From: Buddleja alternifolia
Lineage: Eukaryota; Streptophyta; Magnoliopsida; Lamiales; Scrophulariaceae
DNA: 64,000 nt
Assembly (NCBI GenBank): GCA_019426215.1
Contig: CM033399.1
Coordinates: 26,173,022 to 26,237,021, forward strand
Direction of reading: 5' to 3'
Of the stretch, positions 23,125 to 35,630 are shown in pieces. Below the pieces are notes generated by a model. The model ran no database searches and was not told the origin of the DNA. It worked only from the letters and a program-made list of their open reading frames with translations. Both the position numbers and the translations under genes were made by a program. Position 1 is the stretch's first letter. The number at the start of each line of letters is the position of its first letter.

Positions 23125-23689
23125 ATCTCCCACTTGGAGACCAAACTCAAAGTTGAAGACACAATCCCATCTTCTCGATCATTCCTTCACTTTTCCCAGG
23201 TGAACCTCAATCTAGTCGGTCACATCCCCAAATCCAATTGAGATCAAAACCGAGACATCTCCTTGTCTCATCAATCCATCCGTCCCTAGTGCTCCTACTC
23301 GACGGACTTACACGATGTTCCCCTTCTTTGAACCTCCGCCACTACCCTATTCCTTTTGGTGATCAACCAACTCCTGAATACCGTGACTTATCCATCTCGG
23401 TCCAACTGACCTTTGGATATAGGTTACTCCCAAGACCCGGAACATGTCTCACAACCCCGCAACTTTCGTTGCCATCCTCCCCACAAGAGGATAACCACCT
23501 TGGTCAACCCGTCACCCGACACCCTTACGCCAAGGACTTTCCATTGACTATCTCGGATCTTTCCACATATCTGTTCCCTGCCAACTGCATGAGCTATGTC
23601 TTGATCCATCCGTCAATACTTTGGTTTTTCAATGGCAACTCAGATCCCCCACATATCTGCATAATGCTCCCACTGCACTAGCTATGTCC

Positions 23690-24300
23690 GATCCATCTGC
23701 CAACAAAACCCCGGCTCCGCGAATCTGCCTACCCGGCTCCGCGAATCTGCCCCGGCTCAGCGAATCTACCTACCCAGCTCCGCATCCTGCCCCAGCTCTG
23801 CGAATCTGCCTACCCGACTTCGCGTTCTGCCTACCCGGCTACGCAAATCTGCCCCGGCTCAACGTTCTGCCCCGACTCAGCGAATCTGCATAACCCGGCT
23901 TCGCATCTTGCCCCGACTCAGCGAATCTGCCTAACCCGGCTTTTCGCATCTTGTCCCAGCTCAGTGAAGGCCTAACTCGGCTTCACATCTTGCCCCCAGC
24001 TCAGCGAATCTGCCTAACCCGGCTTTTCGCATCTTGCCCCCATGACTTCCGGCTCCACGGTCAACCCCTCTTGGCCCCGTTTTCTGCCTTCATGGATTAT
24101 CCACGTGGTCATGCCTCCGTAATTCCGCCTCCCCGGTCCCCGGCTTGCTCTCTGAGCAACACGAGTCTGCCCACTTGACCTCTGGCTATACGGTTCTGTT
24201 TTTGGCTCCGTAACTTCGCCTCCCCGGTCCTTGGCTTACTCGTTCTTCTGCCCTCTTGGCAACACGAGTCTGACCCCTTGACCTCCGGCTATACGGATCT
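23690..24300. repeat. C-rich imperfect tandem repeats in the element's interior
   Basis: From 23690 to 24040 about a dozen degenerate copies of CCCGGCTCAGCGAATCTGCC occur at 20-35 bp spacing. From about 24115 to 24300 a ~100 bp unit (CCGCCTCCCCGGTC to GCTATACGG) is present twice. The base composition differs sharply from the AT-rich surroundings. The track that reads as ORFs here is an effect of the repeats. Confidence 0.8.
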
Positions 24301-24570
24301 GCCCCTGGCACTGCAACTGCTCCCACTGGCTTCATGTCTACCTAACCCGGTAACATAAACCTGCTCTCGCTGCTGCGTCTCTGCCTTTGCATCTGGCACC
24401 ACGATTTTCAACGTTTTCTCGTTAACGTTCAACGGGATAACCCCCAAAACTTGCAGCATGATCTCCTGCAACTCTCAGTCTGCATCTGTCACCTTTTCAA
24501 GCTTTTTCCCCGACTCTTACTTTACCATCTTCAGACGCCATTGATTCGCCCACGGATCGCTGTAACCCGT

Positions 24571-24582
24571 GCTCTGATACCA
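24571..24582 (-). other. Primer-binding site of the non-coding element
   Basis: TGGTATCAGAGC on the minus strand, 2 bp from the right LTR, is the standard initiator-Met tRNA site. Confidence 0.92.
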
Positions 24583-24584
24583 GT

Positions 24585-25154
24585 TGTTAGGAATCAACGC
24601 GCATGAACGAACTTTAAAGTAAGAATCAAAGCAAGAAAAGCGAGACAACAAATTTACGTGGTTCGGCAAAATCCGCCTACGTCCACGAGAGTTTCCGTTC
24701 TTCCACTATGAGAGAAATTTATCGGTACAAAAAATACACACTTGAGTTTATAGACAAACTCAAGAAAACCACTCTTGTACAACCACTCTCAAAGTTATAT
24801 AAAACACTACTCTCCCATCCCCCTTTGTAATGCCCCGAGAGAAAAACCCCACAAGTGTTTCCCGTGTAGCACAATTTGTATCTACCACAAATTGCTTTCC
24901 CTAGTATACACTACATTTTTCCTAGTATATACTACACTACACACACTTTGCTCTCTATGTTTTCTCTCAATTTTGGGATGCGTGAAGTGAAGGAAATTCA
25001 CTCCTATTTATAGGAGTAATTCCACCTACCAAAACTCTTTTTGGTTTCACCTACCAAACAACTCTTGGTTCCACCTACTAAACAACCTTTGGTTCCACCT
25101 ACCAAAGTTATTCCTTTTGATAATTTGATTTGTCTCCACACTTATATCCCATCA
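24585..25154 (-). repeat. 5' LTR of the non-coding element
   Basis: It is nearly identical to the LTR at 22556-23124, including the TTCCACCTACCAAA repeats (25020-25103). Confidence 0.93.
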
Positions 25155-25160
25155 ATTTTG

Positions 25161-26640
25161 GTGGACTTGGAACCCGGACTTCATAATTTGTATCATCAGC
25201 TATACTGCTTGAGTTAAGCATTGGAGTCTTGAATTTGTGTTCCTATAAAATCACAAGCAAATCACAATTACTGAAGCACAATCGTAAATAACAAGAACGC
25301 TTGTCTTTTTGGGAATCATGACAAAGTCGCTGTCCTAAAATAATGATGTGTCCCTACGTGCAGGTACAACTTATCATCACTCCAAATTAAAACCCAAATG
25401 CACACTGTGTCTCTTATTGTGGTCAGTACGTTCACAATGAGACGAATGAACTTAACTGCTCAAATTGCCCTAAAAACTATAAGTATATGCAACTCTAATA
25501 TGTATATGTATAACTAATTGATAAGTATATTTTTTGTAAGAAAGTGAGAGCGTATTTTTAGAGTAAGAAGTATTGTAGAGTAGTTATATAACTAATTGAT
25601 AAGTATATTTTTTGTAAGAAAGTGAGAGCGTATTTTAGAGTAAGAAGTATTGTAGAGTAGTTGTTGCGTGTAAAAAGCTAGAAGAAATCTCCTTCTATAG
25701 GCATAAAATATAGGAGTTACAAAACATAGTAATGACTATGTTTGAATTTCTAGTAAACTCCACATGAATAATCATAGGTGTAAGTATTTTTGTAACATAT
25801 ATTGTGACTTCTTTTGACTAGAAGTTACAAGAATTTATAAAATAAAATAAAGAAGTTTTGAAACTTACAATTTTAAAAATAAAATTATAACACTAAGTTT
25901 CATTAATGACGACATGTGAAGAAATGCAATTCCATATATGTTAAGTCTTTCATAAATCATATACTCCGTTTATAACGTAAAATGGTATAATTTTACGGTT
26001 TAATCTCTACCCTAGTGTAAATTCTAACTAAAATCTATATTGATCATATGAAAAGTCTTATTTAACAAGAGATATATTGATTTAGGTTCAATCAAACTTG
26101 ATTTGGGGCGAAATTTCCTCATTCTGTCAAGCCTTCTAATTTTGCTCCACTTTGCCACATGGAATTGATCTCACATTCAATTCAACAAGCTACAAATTAT
26201 AAGAGTTTCCAATTAAAAGATACTTTATTTGACATTATATTTAATCAAATACAGGGAATTTTATATTAACACTCCATAAATATATAGTGACACTCCATTT
26301 ACTTTATTTATTCTAATACATAGAGAAGAATGCCTATTAATGTATAGATAAGATTTCTATCGATTTACAAGATAATTTCTTTTCATTTTAATTAGTTTTC
26401 ATCTTTTTTAAATCATCATCTTCCTTTTCTTTTATTTTCTTTTTGCTATAATTGATATAACATATTTTTGCATATATAATCAACAAGAAATAATTTAAAG
26501 TTAACACCGCACTAAAGCGTATGCATTCCATATATTTAAAGTAACTAAACAACTAATTAATAAAAATTAAGCAAAACATTTTTGGCCCCACAAAACAGCT
26601 ATATGTTCGCTATTGATCTCAATCTTTACTGGACTTGCAC
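25161..26640. other. AT-rich intergenic DNA with a 78 bp tandem duplication
   Basis: At 25509-25663 a 78 bp unit starting TATAACTAATTGATAAG is repeated once with a one-base length difference. Otherwise no gene or recognisable element was seen. Confidence 0.6.
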
Positions 26641-27632
26641 TTTAAGTCCCATATGATGACTTTTTGTTACACATTTAGTCATCCCTGTTAAAAAATTGAT
26701 GAAAATCGTTACTCAACTTCTAAAAGTTGTGTAAGACCCCTAAATTATGTAAAACTTACAAACTACCCCTTTTAGCTTCAAATATTTTATTTCCTATTTT
26801 TTTAATTTCTTTTTCTTTATTCTTTCCCTTTTCCATCTTCCTCTCGCAAGCTTCAATAGACCCACTCCATGACCACCTTTCTGCGACCCGCTTCCACCAA
26901 AGTTGCTCCATCATCGTTGTCTGGACCCCGCCACCAACGCCTGTTGTGCACATAATTTCGGTCAGACCGAAAACCACCATCTCGAAATTTTATATACCAA
27001 AATCTCTCCTCCTCCCAAATCGCGACAACCCGTCGCGTACCTACCCTAAATCAAGTCACCACCGTCTCGTCTCCACCGTTTGGCCACCTACATTGTGTCT
27101 CCACCTAACGTTGCTACCCTCCCACCTTTATAACGTATTTTTTTTCACTAGGCTTTTTCTGATTTTTTTTATATACGGATTTGTTAACTATACTTTTTTC
27201 ATATTTTTTTGAACTTTTTTTGATTTTCATAATCTTTTTCTTATTTGTTTCTATGTTTTTTATTATTCTGATGAATGCTACAAGGCCTTCAAATTATATA
27301 TACTAGAAAATGCCGCACGCACGTTTGTTTGTGCAAAATAGAAAAAATTAAAAAAAAATTCTTTTAGTTAAAATCAATTTGATAATTACTTTTTTTACCA
27401 AAATCAAATAAATAAAACAGAAAGAAGATAGTGGGAAACAAAAAGGTATGAGAGAGAAAAGGAAAATAAACGTGATATATAAAGATAATGTAAGAGAAAA
27501 TAGGAGAGAGAATAAAATTTAGAGGGGAAATGGTAGTTATGTGGGACACTTGTCAAATTTTGGGTGAATAAAGGCTTCACCAAAATTTGACAGCCCAAAT
27601 TAGTTACTTTAGGCCTCTCCCACTTTATATAA
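26641..27632. other. Non-coding region with a C/T-rich gene-like fragment
   Basis: The part at 26810-27130 is pyrimidine-rich with Pro/Ser/Thr codon runs, as if derived from a 5' exon. It has no recognisable domain or splice structure. Its edges (26660-26770) resemble the flank repeats of other non-coding transposons here. I regard it as a captured or decayed fragment. Confidence 0.3.
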
Positions 27633-29930
27633 CTAGCGTGTCCCCCGTGCTATGCACGGTAGATCATTTTAAGCTTTTTTAATAAAAAAATAAATATATA
27701 AAAAAGTATAATATATGTTATGATCCACGTAACATATTTAAAATATAAAGATATTATTTTACTCATATTTAAAATAAAAAAATTGTTTCCAGAAAAATAA
27801 AAGGAAAGTCAATAAAGATAGAAAATATAAAAAAACACAACTGGATTTAAATAAATAAATATGGATACCGACCAAATTTATAAAAGTGACTAATATATAT
27901 GTTTACTTGGCGAGTAAGAAATAAATTAATCATAATATGAACTAAATTAATATCCTTTTTGTGTCTCCCTACACTAAAATGTAATACCAATATTCCACTC
28001 GAAATTCAAATGGGAAACTCCAAATTATGATCATGTGCATTTCTCAAGTTTTAGACTCATTATTTCATAAACGTAACTTTTTAATTGTATAATTGTATAC
28101 GAAATTTTATCTAAATGTTTGTTAGCTAGGGTAGCTTTTATGTTTATTATAATATTATCTTAGTAAGTAGAGATAAAAATAATTGTTACATGACTAATCA
28201 TTTTATATACATAAGATACTTATTTATTTCTGTAAAATTCTTCAAATGGATTTCTTTGAAATTGAGTATGATACTTGTTGACTAATTTAAATTAAAAACA
28301 TTACGGTTTTAGTTATGAATTGTGCATTGTGAAATATTTTGCTAACTTATATTATTATTTTTTTTCTTTTACTTTTTAGGTTTTCATTCAACTCAATTAC
28401 ATAATGTCTTTGACGACTGAATGCTCTCATAAAAAAGCCAAATATTGATGCTGCTACAAATATATCTCCCATTTATTATGGCTCAAGTATCGAGTTCATG
28501 TATACACAATACCCAAAAGAAATTTTAACAAAAAACACCTATCTAAAATACCTGAACCCGATCGGGTCGGGTGGGCACCTGAAAATCTAATCTAAATGGC
28601 CACTACGTAATAGAACCAAAAAATGATTACAAAATTGGACAAAGAATGAAATGTAGAAATAGGATAAAGAGCTGGAAAAAGAAAAAGAACAACTCTTCAA
28701 AAATAGTAAATAAATAAATAATGCCTTCTTGTAAGAGGACTATAAGTAAAATTAGTTTCGAACTACAACAGCCATTAAAAACTTTCTATTGCATTAACAG
28801 AACTCAAAATTGTACAAAAAATTAGAATTTGAGTGAATATGTGCAATGTGGAGTTGATGGTGGGTTTCTAAAATATTGTGAAAATATCGATATCCTAGAT
28901 GCTTTTAATTATTTTGTGGCCTATAATCATTTTAAAAACAAAGAAAATTAAGCTTAGTGATAATTGAAAGAAGATTGAGAATACCTTGGCAAACAATTAA
29001 AGATGAGCCCTTGATATTCCAAGCCTAAATACCAAATAGAAATACAAAAGGTGAGAACAAATTATGAAGCAATTAAATTAAATATATACCTGAATGAGAA
29101 GAATGATTTACACGTACCTTAGGATTGTAGAGGGAAAAAAAAAATTAAAAAAAATCAGATAAGTTTTTTATGAATAATCCAAGCCACAATATGATTATAT
29201 AAAAAGTAAAGTAAAAGATGGTGATGAACGATTCATGCATACCAAAAAATATAAAAGAAAATATAACATCTATTATATTAGAGAAGATAGATAATAAAGA
29301 AAAGTTTATACCTTCAAAGAATCTGATTTTCTTCTTCGCTCAGCGTTAAGCTTAATTAGTTATGATGAATTTTATGAATTAAAACTTTCTTGTAAGGTTT
29401 TTTTCTTCATGAAATCCGAGATTTAGCACTTTCATTCACCTCTGTAATGTAAACGTTATTCAAAAAGAATGAGAATATTATTGGCTTCAAAAGTGGAGGA
29501 ATTTGGAAAGAAAATCAAGGAATAATTATTTTCTTTGCAATGTTCAAGGAATTCCCGTAGATAAACACAATTTGAAATTTGAAATTTGAAATTGTTATCA
29601 ATATTATGTTTTCAGCCAACCAATTTAATCATCATTAAGCAAGTTATAGATTTTGGGAATGAGATGATATGATATAAATTTGGGAGCAAATTTTGGTCTT
29701 TCCATTTTCAAAGCAAATCATAATCAAAGTATTGGAATGAAAATTGCTCTTCCCATTTCGGTCACAATGATCAATTAGTGTTAATTGGGTGATTTGAGTA
29801 TAATAATTAATAGCAACCAATAAGAATTTTTCTATGGAATAAAAAAACTCAAAATTCTAGAAAATTAGGATTTGAGTACCATTGAGTCAAAATTGGTCAA
29901 ACACTTCCTTCAAATATATAATAGTATAGA
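27633..29930 (-). mobile_element. Non-autonomous Helitron
   Basis: The minus-strand 5' end is TCTATACTATTATATATTTG. The 3' end has a short hairpin, CCGTGC-ATA-GCACGG (27645-27659 on the plus strand), eight bases before the terminal CTAG. The host bases are A at the 5' side and T at the 3' side, the AT target of Helitrons, and there are no inverted repeats. No Rep/helicase coding sequence was seen in its 2.3 kb, so it is non-autonomous. Confidence 0.8.
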
Positions 29931-30768
29931 TAGATAGTATAAATATTTCAATAATGCTACCACTTGAATATAAATAAAGTAATGAATTGTTTATAATTGC
30001 AATTAAAATAGCTAACTAAACAAGTCAACAAACACAACTATTTGAACACGAAATAAATAAAAGAACAAGTATAGAAATATTCTTTATTTTATTTGTTTAC
30101 AATATATTCTATTTCCTAATATTTTTTTCTCAGTTTGTTCATGAATTTTCTGAATTTCTTTCATTTTTCTTATTTTCTATGAAATTTTCTTACTTTATTT
30201 ATGAATTTTTCCAATTTTCTTCACTTTTCCCCCCCTTATTTGTTAGATTTTCTCTGATTTACTTCCATTTTTCTGAATTCCTTCAGATTTTTTTCGAACT
30301 TCTCTAATTTTGTTTTAGATTTTTTCTTATTTTTTTATTTTTCTAAAATATTTCTGATTTTTTTATTTTTTTGAAATGTTTTGTATTTTTTCTTCTAATT
30401 TTAATTATTTTTTCTTTTTTGAAAAAATATGGACCTTTGATTAAAAGAATCTAACAATTGAGATTTTTAATAAAATAATTAATTTTGAATTAATTAAAAT
30501 TAATTATGAGAATCAAATATAATAAGATCTAACAGTTGAATAAAAATAATTTTACACCTGAGAATATATAAAAATAAAATAATTTTTTAGCAAAAATCTT
30601 TTTCTAAGTTTATTTGATTTTCTCTTTTTTTTTTGGGAAAGCATTAACTTTGAATTAAATGAACGATGATTTATAATAATAGGAGAGTTTCAAGTAACCC
30701 TTTTTTTTCTTTAAAATTCGGTGGCGTGGGGGGCGGGGGGTGATTATGTAAATTTATTAACAGCTTGT
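29931..30768. other. T-rich low-complexity intergenic DNA
   Basis: Long runs of TTTTCT-like words. No gene was seen. Confidence 0.5.
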
Positions 30769-31000
30769 TTGGTTCTACGAATTTGACAAGGAAAATGAAA
30801 TGGAAAGAAAATCAATTTCCTTTGTTTGGTTACTAGAGAAAAGGAAAAGGAAAAGAGAATGGTTGAGAAAACTTAATGTTAATTTGAACCAATTCTTTTT
30901 CCTCACCACTTGACAAGGAAAACGGTGAAAAACAAGAAGATTTTCTTTTTCCTTTCCTTTTTTTTTTTTTACTAAAATTCTTGGACAAAACAAAGCATAA
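30769..31000. mobile_element. Probable small MITE
   Basis: The left GCTTGTTTGGTTCTACGAATTT and the complement of the right end (GCTTTGTTTTGTCCAAGAATTT) form imperfect inverted repeats around 190 bp of AG-rich DNA. GTTTGGTT near the end is common in plant MITEs. The target duplication is not clear, so the class is open. Confidence 0.45.
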
Positions 31001-31199
31001 AGTTAACTAACAGTTCCGAGTTACTTTTGTCAATTTTTTAATGGTCAATTTTTGATGGACTTGGCAATTCAAGACCAAGTTATTCAAATAAAAGCCATAT
31101 TTTTTTTCGGCAGCCAACTCGCAGGAACAAATGTCATGTGGCAAACTTGAGATCTCTAAAATACGATTTGGCGGGAAAATTATCAATAAAAACCTGAAT

Positions 31200-32150
31200 T
31201 TTTAGCCCCTTTCCATCTGCTCTCTCTTGTGCCCTAATTCGATCTTTTCCAATTTATCCCAAATTACGATTTTTTTTTTTTTTTGTACTCTCGGTAGAGG
31301 AGAATTGGGAGATCGGAAGCCCCAAATCTTTATTGCTTATGGAAATACTTGAATGATTCCTCAAGATCTATATGGATCTACCCAAGCGAAATAATTGCTT
31401 GTATGCCGAGAAATCTGCAAAAAAAAAATTGAACACTCAATTTAGAGGGAAAATTGGAATTTTTGTATGCAAATAAGCTTTTATTGGCAATGACTTCGAC
31501 GAGTTGGTTGCCGAAAAATGAAACTGGTCCTTTATCGGCCGACTTGGTCCTTAATTGCCCATCCCTTCGAAATTTATGAGACTATCTCTAATTAAGAATC
31601 GGAACTACTACATTACGCCTCTCTCTTCTCATCCCTCTTTAAATCCTAATCTTCTTTTTTCTTCTATTTTTCTCTGCCGGCGATGGCTTGGTGAAGCAGT
31701 CGTTTACTTCACCACTGTCACCACCACCAATGGTGGCGGGTTGGGTTGGAGCACCCTCTTCAAGTTGTACATGATCACATCTTCAAATCTGACGAGACGA
31801 ATATGGATCTAACAAGACAGAAGCAGATCTGACGAAATCAAGACGGGCGATACATAAGTTTTTATATAGCGTTTTAGATATTTTGCTTAGTATTTTATTT
31901 TCTCTCTCGTAAGAAAGTTTGCTTTCTCTCTCGAATGAAAGATTCGTCTCTCCTTGAATAGGAGTTGCACAAGAATTTTCTTGTGTTTGTTTGTGAGTTC
32001 TTAAGGGTTGTTGTCTTCAAGAAACTTGATAGTTGGTGTTTCAGATGCTCTTACTACATTATTTGAGTCGATATGAATTGTATTGTTTCAGGCGTTGTAA
32101 ACTTTTGATTGAATGATATATAAGACCGTTTTTCATCAAAAAAAAGAATT
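31200..32150 (+). mobile_element. Possible LINE 3' end or retrocopy
   Basis: Gene-like DNA with Leu/Ser/Thr codons around 31560-31810 is followed by a T-rich tail sequence. It ends in GATATATAAGACCGTTTTTCATC and an A run at 32141-32147. This ending resembles plant L1 3' UTRs. No RT motif is present, so the assignment is weak. Confidence 0.3.
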
Positions 32151-32194
32151 GGAACTAAATTAGAGAAATATAAAAATTGAGTATTAATTCCAAA

Positions 32195-32195
<1 letters not shown>

Positions 32196-32230
<35 letters not shown>
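32196..32230. repeat. (AAT)n microsatellite
   Basis: About eleven perfect AAT units. Confidence 0.95.
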
Positions 32231-32233
<3 letters not shown>

Positions 32234-32570
32234 ACCGAAATCGGACTCATCCTAAATTATGGGACGATTTTGGTGATTATTTTGCTTATTTGATATATTG
32301 GAGAAAAAGTATCTTCAATCTACCATAATTTAACGAAATGTGAATTGCTTAATTTGGTCAAGTTAACTTGCATAATAGATAAAATTATTAGTCAGTAGCA
32401 TTAAGCGAAAAAATAAATTAAAAATAGAAAAATCAATCAAAAAGGGACAAATAGATCTTCGAAAACTGATGAAAGTTAGATTTTGTTAAAAAAAGGAAAA
32501 TTTTGTTAATATATTCGTCCATACGTTTATTTACATCAATATACTATTAACAAAATGTAAGAGAAAAATG

Positions 32571-32774
32571 CAAAATTAGTTCTGTAACTATATGGGTTGG
32601 CAAAATTGGTCCCGTAATGTTTGAGTTAGTAAAATTGGTCCTGTATGTATTAAAAACTTGCAAATTGAGGACAAATTTGGCACTAATGCCCTAATTTGGC
32701 CCAAATTGATGATGTGTCATGCACATGGCCAATTCAATTTGAGGGTTTTTCCAATTTCGGGCCATTATTGACAT
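32571..32774. mobile_element. Truncated Mutator-type MITE fragment
   Basis: It begins AATGCAAAATTAGTTCTGTAAC and includes GGCAAAATTGGTCCCGTA and CACATGGCCAATTCAATTT. The same words in the same order occur in inverted orientation at 54700-54955. It is cut off by the LTR starting at 32775. Confidence 0.55.
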
Positions 32775-33354
32775 TGTTTTATGCCCGCCGAGCCATCTGT
32801 AGCTTAATCACTGTAATATAAACACTATGATAGTCTTGTCTTTCACATCATATCAAATCTATTATTATTGTCATTATCGTCAATGGCTTGATTACATAGT
32901 CTAGATAAAGATCCATTTGGATTACACAGAGTTAGGGGAGGGGTACGTAACTATAATAAAACTCTCGAGGGCTGTAATCCTTAAACACTGTTCCAAGTCA
33001 TAGAGACAATGAGATAAAGGATATAATAGTCTCACCAAGACTTGTCTGTATATGTCATTCTCAAATGGGAGAGTGTCTTGTTCTTTAGACAATGACCCGT
33101 CGAGTCAGTGCATATATGGAGATTCATACTTTGGAGAAGGATGGAATTGAATGACCCCGCAAGGACATCTCATTGGTTCTAGTTGAACTATTAGTCCTTT
33201 GGTTTCGTTGTGTGAGGTTAATCCTTTGACCTGAGATGTCACTGGAAAGGATACTACCCACTATACATTGATAAACGACGCGCACTATAGGATAGTCATA
33301 CAACGATGTATGTTCTGTATAGTCTGGTAGTATAGCAGAACATGTGGCATTAGA
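32775..33354 (+). repeat. Truncated copia LTR, plus orientation
   Basis: It starts TGTTTTATGCCCGCCGAGC and matches the complement of 34840-35423, including CTGTATAGTCTGGTA and the GAACATGTGGCAT region. Similarity stops at 33354, exactly where another LTR begins. Confidence 0.75.
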
Positions 33355-33905
33355 TGTTGGGATCGGTACAACCCCGGGGCCGGCACCGGAAAATATAGAT
33401 TTAAAAAATCAAAAGCGACATCCCCAAATTAGGGCTAGGTTGACATGGTACCATCGGTTTCAAAACTATCCTAAAAGATGGTTTACTCATGTTTACCTCT
33501 TGTAAACTTTAAACAACAATGTCTTTTTAAGCTATTCACTGCTACACCTCTCCGATTGGATTTGTCCTAGTGCCCTAAGTATTGTGCCTCTGAGTTTATC
33601 CACACCCTAGCTCGTACCCTCGATTATCTCCACCAGTGCTAGCCAAGAGAATATCGAATTTTGGCTGTTTGAGGAAAAAGGGTTAGAAACTTATTTTAGT
33701 GTTCTTCGCACTCAACACATGAGTTTGAAGAAATATTGTGAAAGAAAAAGGATGAGATAATAATAGAAAAAGGACTTGTATTAGTTTTCAATTAATCCTT
33801 CATTGTTTTAAAGAGGTAGAATATACACATATATATAGAGTTCACATTTGTGGAAATACACATACACACACACGCCTCCTTCCCTAAAATTAGGAGGCGT
33901 GTGTG

Positions 33906-33938
<33 letters not shown>

Positions 33939-34091
33939 TGCATTTTCTTTTTTCTTTTATTCTCTTTCCTCAATTAGGTGGACTCTTTCGAACTAATTAG
34001 ATATTCCCATATATATCTAATATCCTAATATATATTGTATAAGATCTTTCCTTAACCAATTAAAAGATCTTACCAAATATATTTATAAGAC

Positions 34092-34126
<35 letters not shown>

Positions 34127-35423
34127 TGGTGAGCAAGATAAATCTTTCCACCAAGATTCCACACACATACATATACACTCTCACACGCGCACATGTATAT
34201 ATATATATATATATTATTTTTCTTTCTTTTATTAATTAATTAGCCATTCCCAATTTAATATTTCACTATTAAATTATAGGAGGACCATTACTTAATACCA
34301 TATATTAAATTCTCTTTTCTTGATTAATTAAATCCAATTAATTAATTCCTCCATTAATTTACAAAGAATTAACTAGCTAATAGGCACTACACTAAGTATT
34401 GTGTGTGACCCCTTGGGCTCATTGACAATCTACCAATAAGTCCTTCCAACTAGGCTAGATTAATTATTCTCAATAATTAACTAGACCTTGGGTTAGTTTC
34501 ACCAAATTAACCCAAGACACCCATTGGTTGTGGTTCGATGTCTAGCAACGTCGCCATGACTTCCTAGATGTCAACGATGAAAAGCAAACCTATCCGAGTT
34601 ACGATCATTATGTAAGTAGAATTCCTTCATCAGTTTCCCATCCATGGTCTAGGGTATGGCGACGGTCGAACCCTAATAACCTTAGAAACTATGGGAGTGT
34701 TGTGACATCTAATGATGCAGTCTTCTAAGACGGGACCACTAATCCCTCTTAGAAGACAAATACTTTGATCAAAGATTATTGATCATTTAGATTCTTGAAA
34801 CAACATAGAAAATACAGGGTACTCGTGACCCTGGATGAATCCCTCGATGACTGTCACTTGTTCCGCCGTATTACCAGACTATACAGAACAAACATGCCGT
34901 ATGACTCTCCTGGAGTGCACGTGCATATCAAAGTATAGTTGGTAATACCCTTTCCAATGACATATCAGGTCTAAGGACTAATCTCACACTACGAAATCCA
35001 AGGACTCCATTGTTTGATTGCACCAACTTGGAGTCCTTAGCGGGGTCGATCAATCCCATAACCAAAGCATGAATCTTCTTACATGTATTGCCATATAAGC
35101 CATCAAAAATGGAACACGTCGACCTCTTGGGAGAGTTACATGCATGAACAAGTCTTGGCGAAGCCAGTGATATCCCACATCTCACAGCCTCTATGACTTG
35201 AAACATTATTTAGGATTATGGTCTTTGAGAGCATTCCATGGGTATCCTGACCACTCCCCTAACTATATGTAATCCATGGGATCTTTATCTATACTAACAT
35301 AAGTGATAACAATAAAGAAGCATACCATATAAAAAGATTCAATATAGTTAAAATAAGATTATCAAAGTGTTTTACATTTAAGACGGCAGAGCCCAAAACA
35401 ATTAGCTCGCCGGGCACCTAACA
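33355..35423 (-). repeat. ~2.07 kb 3' LTR of a copia element
   Basis: The plus-strand ends TGTTGGG and CCTAACA form the short terminal inverted repeat. A polypurine tract and a pol C-terminus lie directly beyond 35423, making this the 3' LTR of a minus-strand element. Inside are AT microsatellites (33917-33940, 34100-34122, 34195-34215). A hairpin (33862-33908) has the stem CGCCTCCT/AGGAGGCG flanked by CA/TG runs. Confidence 0.75.
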
Positions 35424-35630
35424 CTATCAATCTCCCACTTGCCCTAGAGCTAGTTGCCCTTGTATTGTAGTCCCATCATTTCCAGATGTTTTTCAAATAC
35501 ACTTTGACTCAGAGCATTGGTAAAGGGGTCTGCTACATTTTCTGCCGAGTCGACCCGTTCTACTCGAATGTCGCCTCTATCCACTATCTGCTTGGTGTCG
35601 TCGTTATGTGGCTCCTGTATATATAGGTCA
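35424..35630 (-). pseudogene. Copia Pol C-terminus remnant
   Basis: On the minus strand the translation contains QIVDRGDIRVERV, SAENVADPFTNALSQ and FEKHLEMMGLQY, the end of the RNase H/Pol polyprotein of many plant copia elements. AAGTGGGAGATTGA follows as polypurine tract before the LTR. Everything upstream of about 35630 is lost, and unrelated DNA begins there. Confidence 0.8.

Larger units (their letters stand above)
22556..25154 (-). mobile_element. Young non-coding LTR retrotransposon (LARD/TRIM-like)
   Basis: Two ~570 bp LTRs (22556-23124 and 24585-25154) flank 1.46 kb of non-coding DNA. The target duplication ATTTTG is at 22550-22555 and 25155-25160. The PBS TGGTATCAGAGC (minus strand, 24571-24582) adjoins the right LTR, and the polypurine tract CCAAGTGGGAGATTGA adjoins the left LTR, so the element reads on the minus strand. 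By eye the LTRs differ at only about eight sites, which indicates recent insertion. No gag or pol motif occurs, so it depends on a partner for movement. Confidence 0.95.

Noticed and set aside
23238..24178. Several overlapping ORFs with Pro/Leu-rich translation
   Set aside because: They fall in the C-rich tandem repeats of the non-coding LTR element, and the frames are an effect of low stop-codon density.
22550..25160. CRISPR-like or rRNA repeat explanation for the two long identical blocks
   Set aside because: PBS, polypurine tract and a matching target duplication identify them as LTRs.
27404..27598. Minus-strand ORFs with hydrophobic translation
   Set aside because: Pyrimidine-rich simple sequence next to the Helitron, with no signal for a gene.
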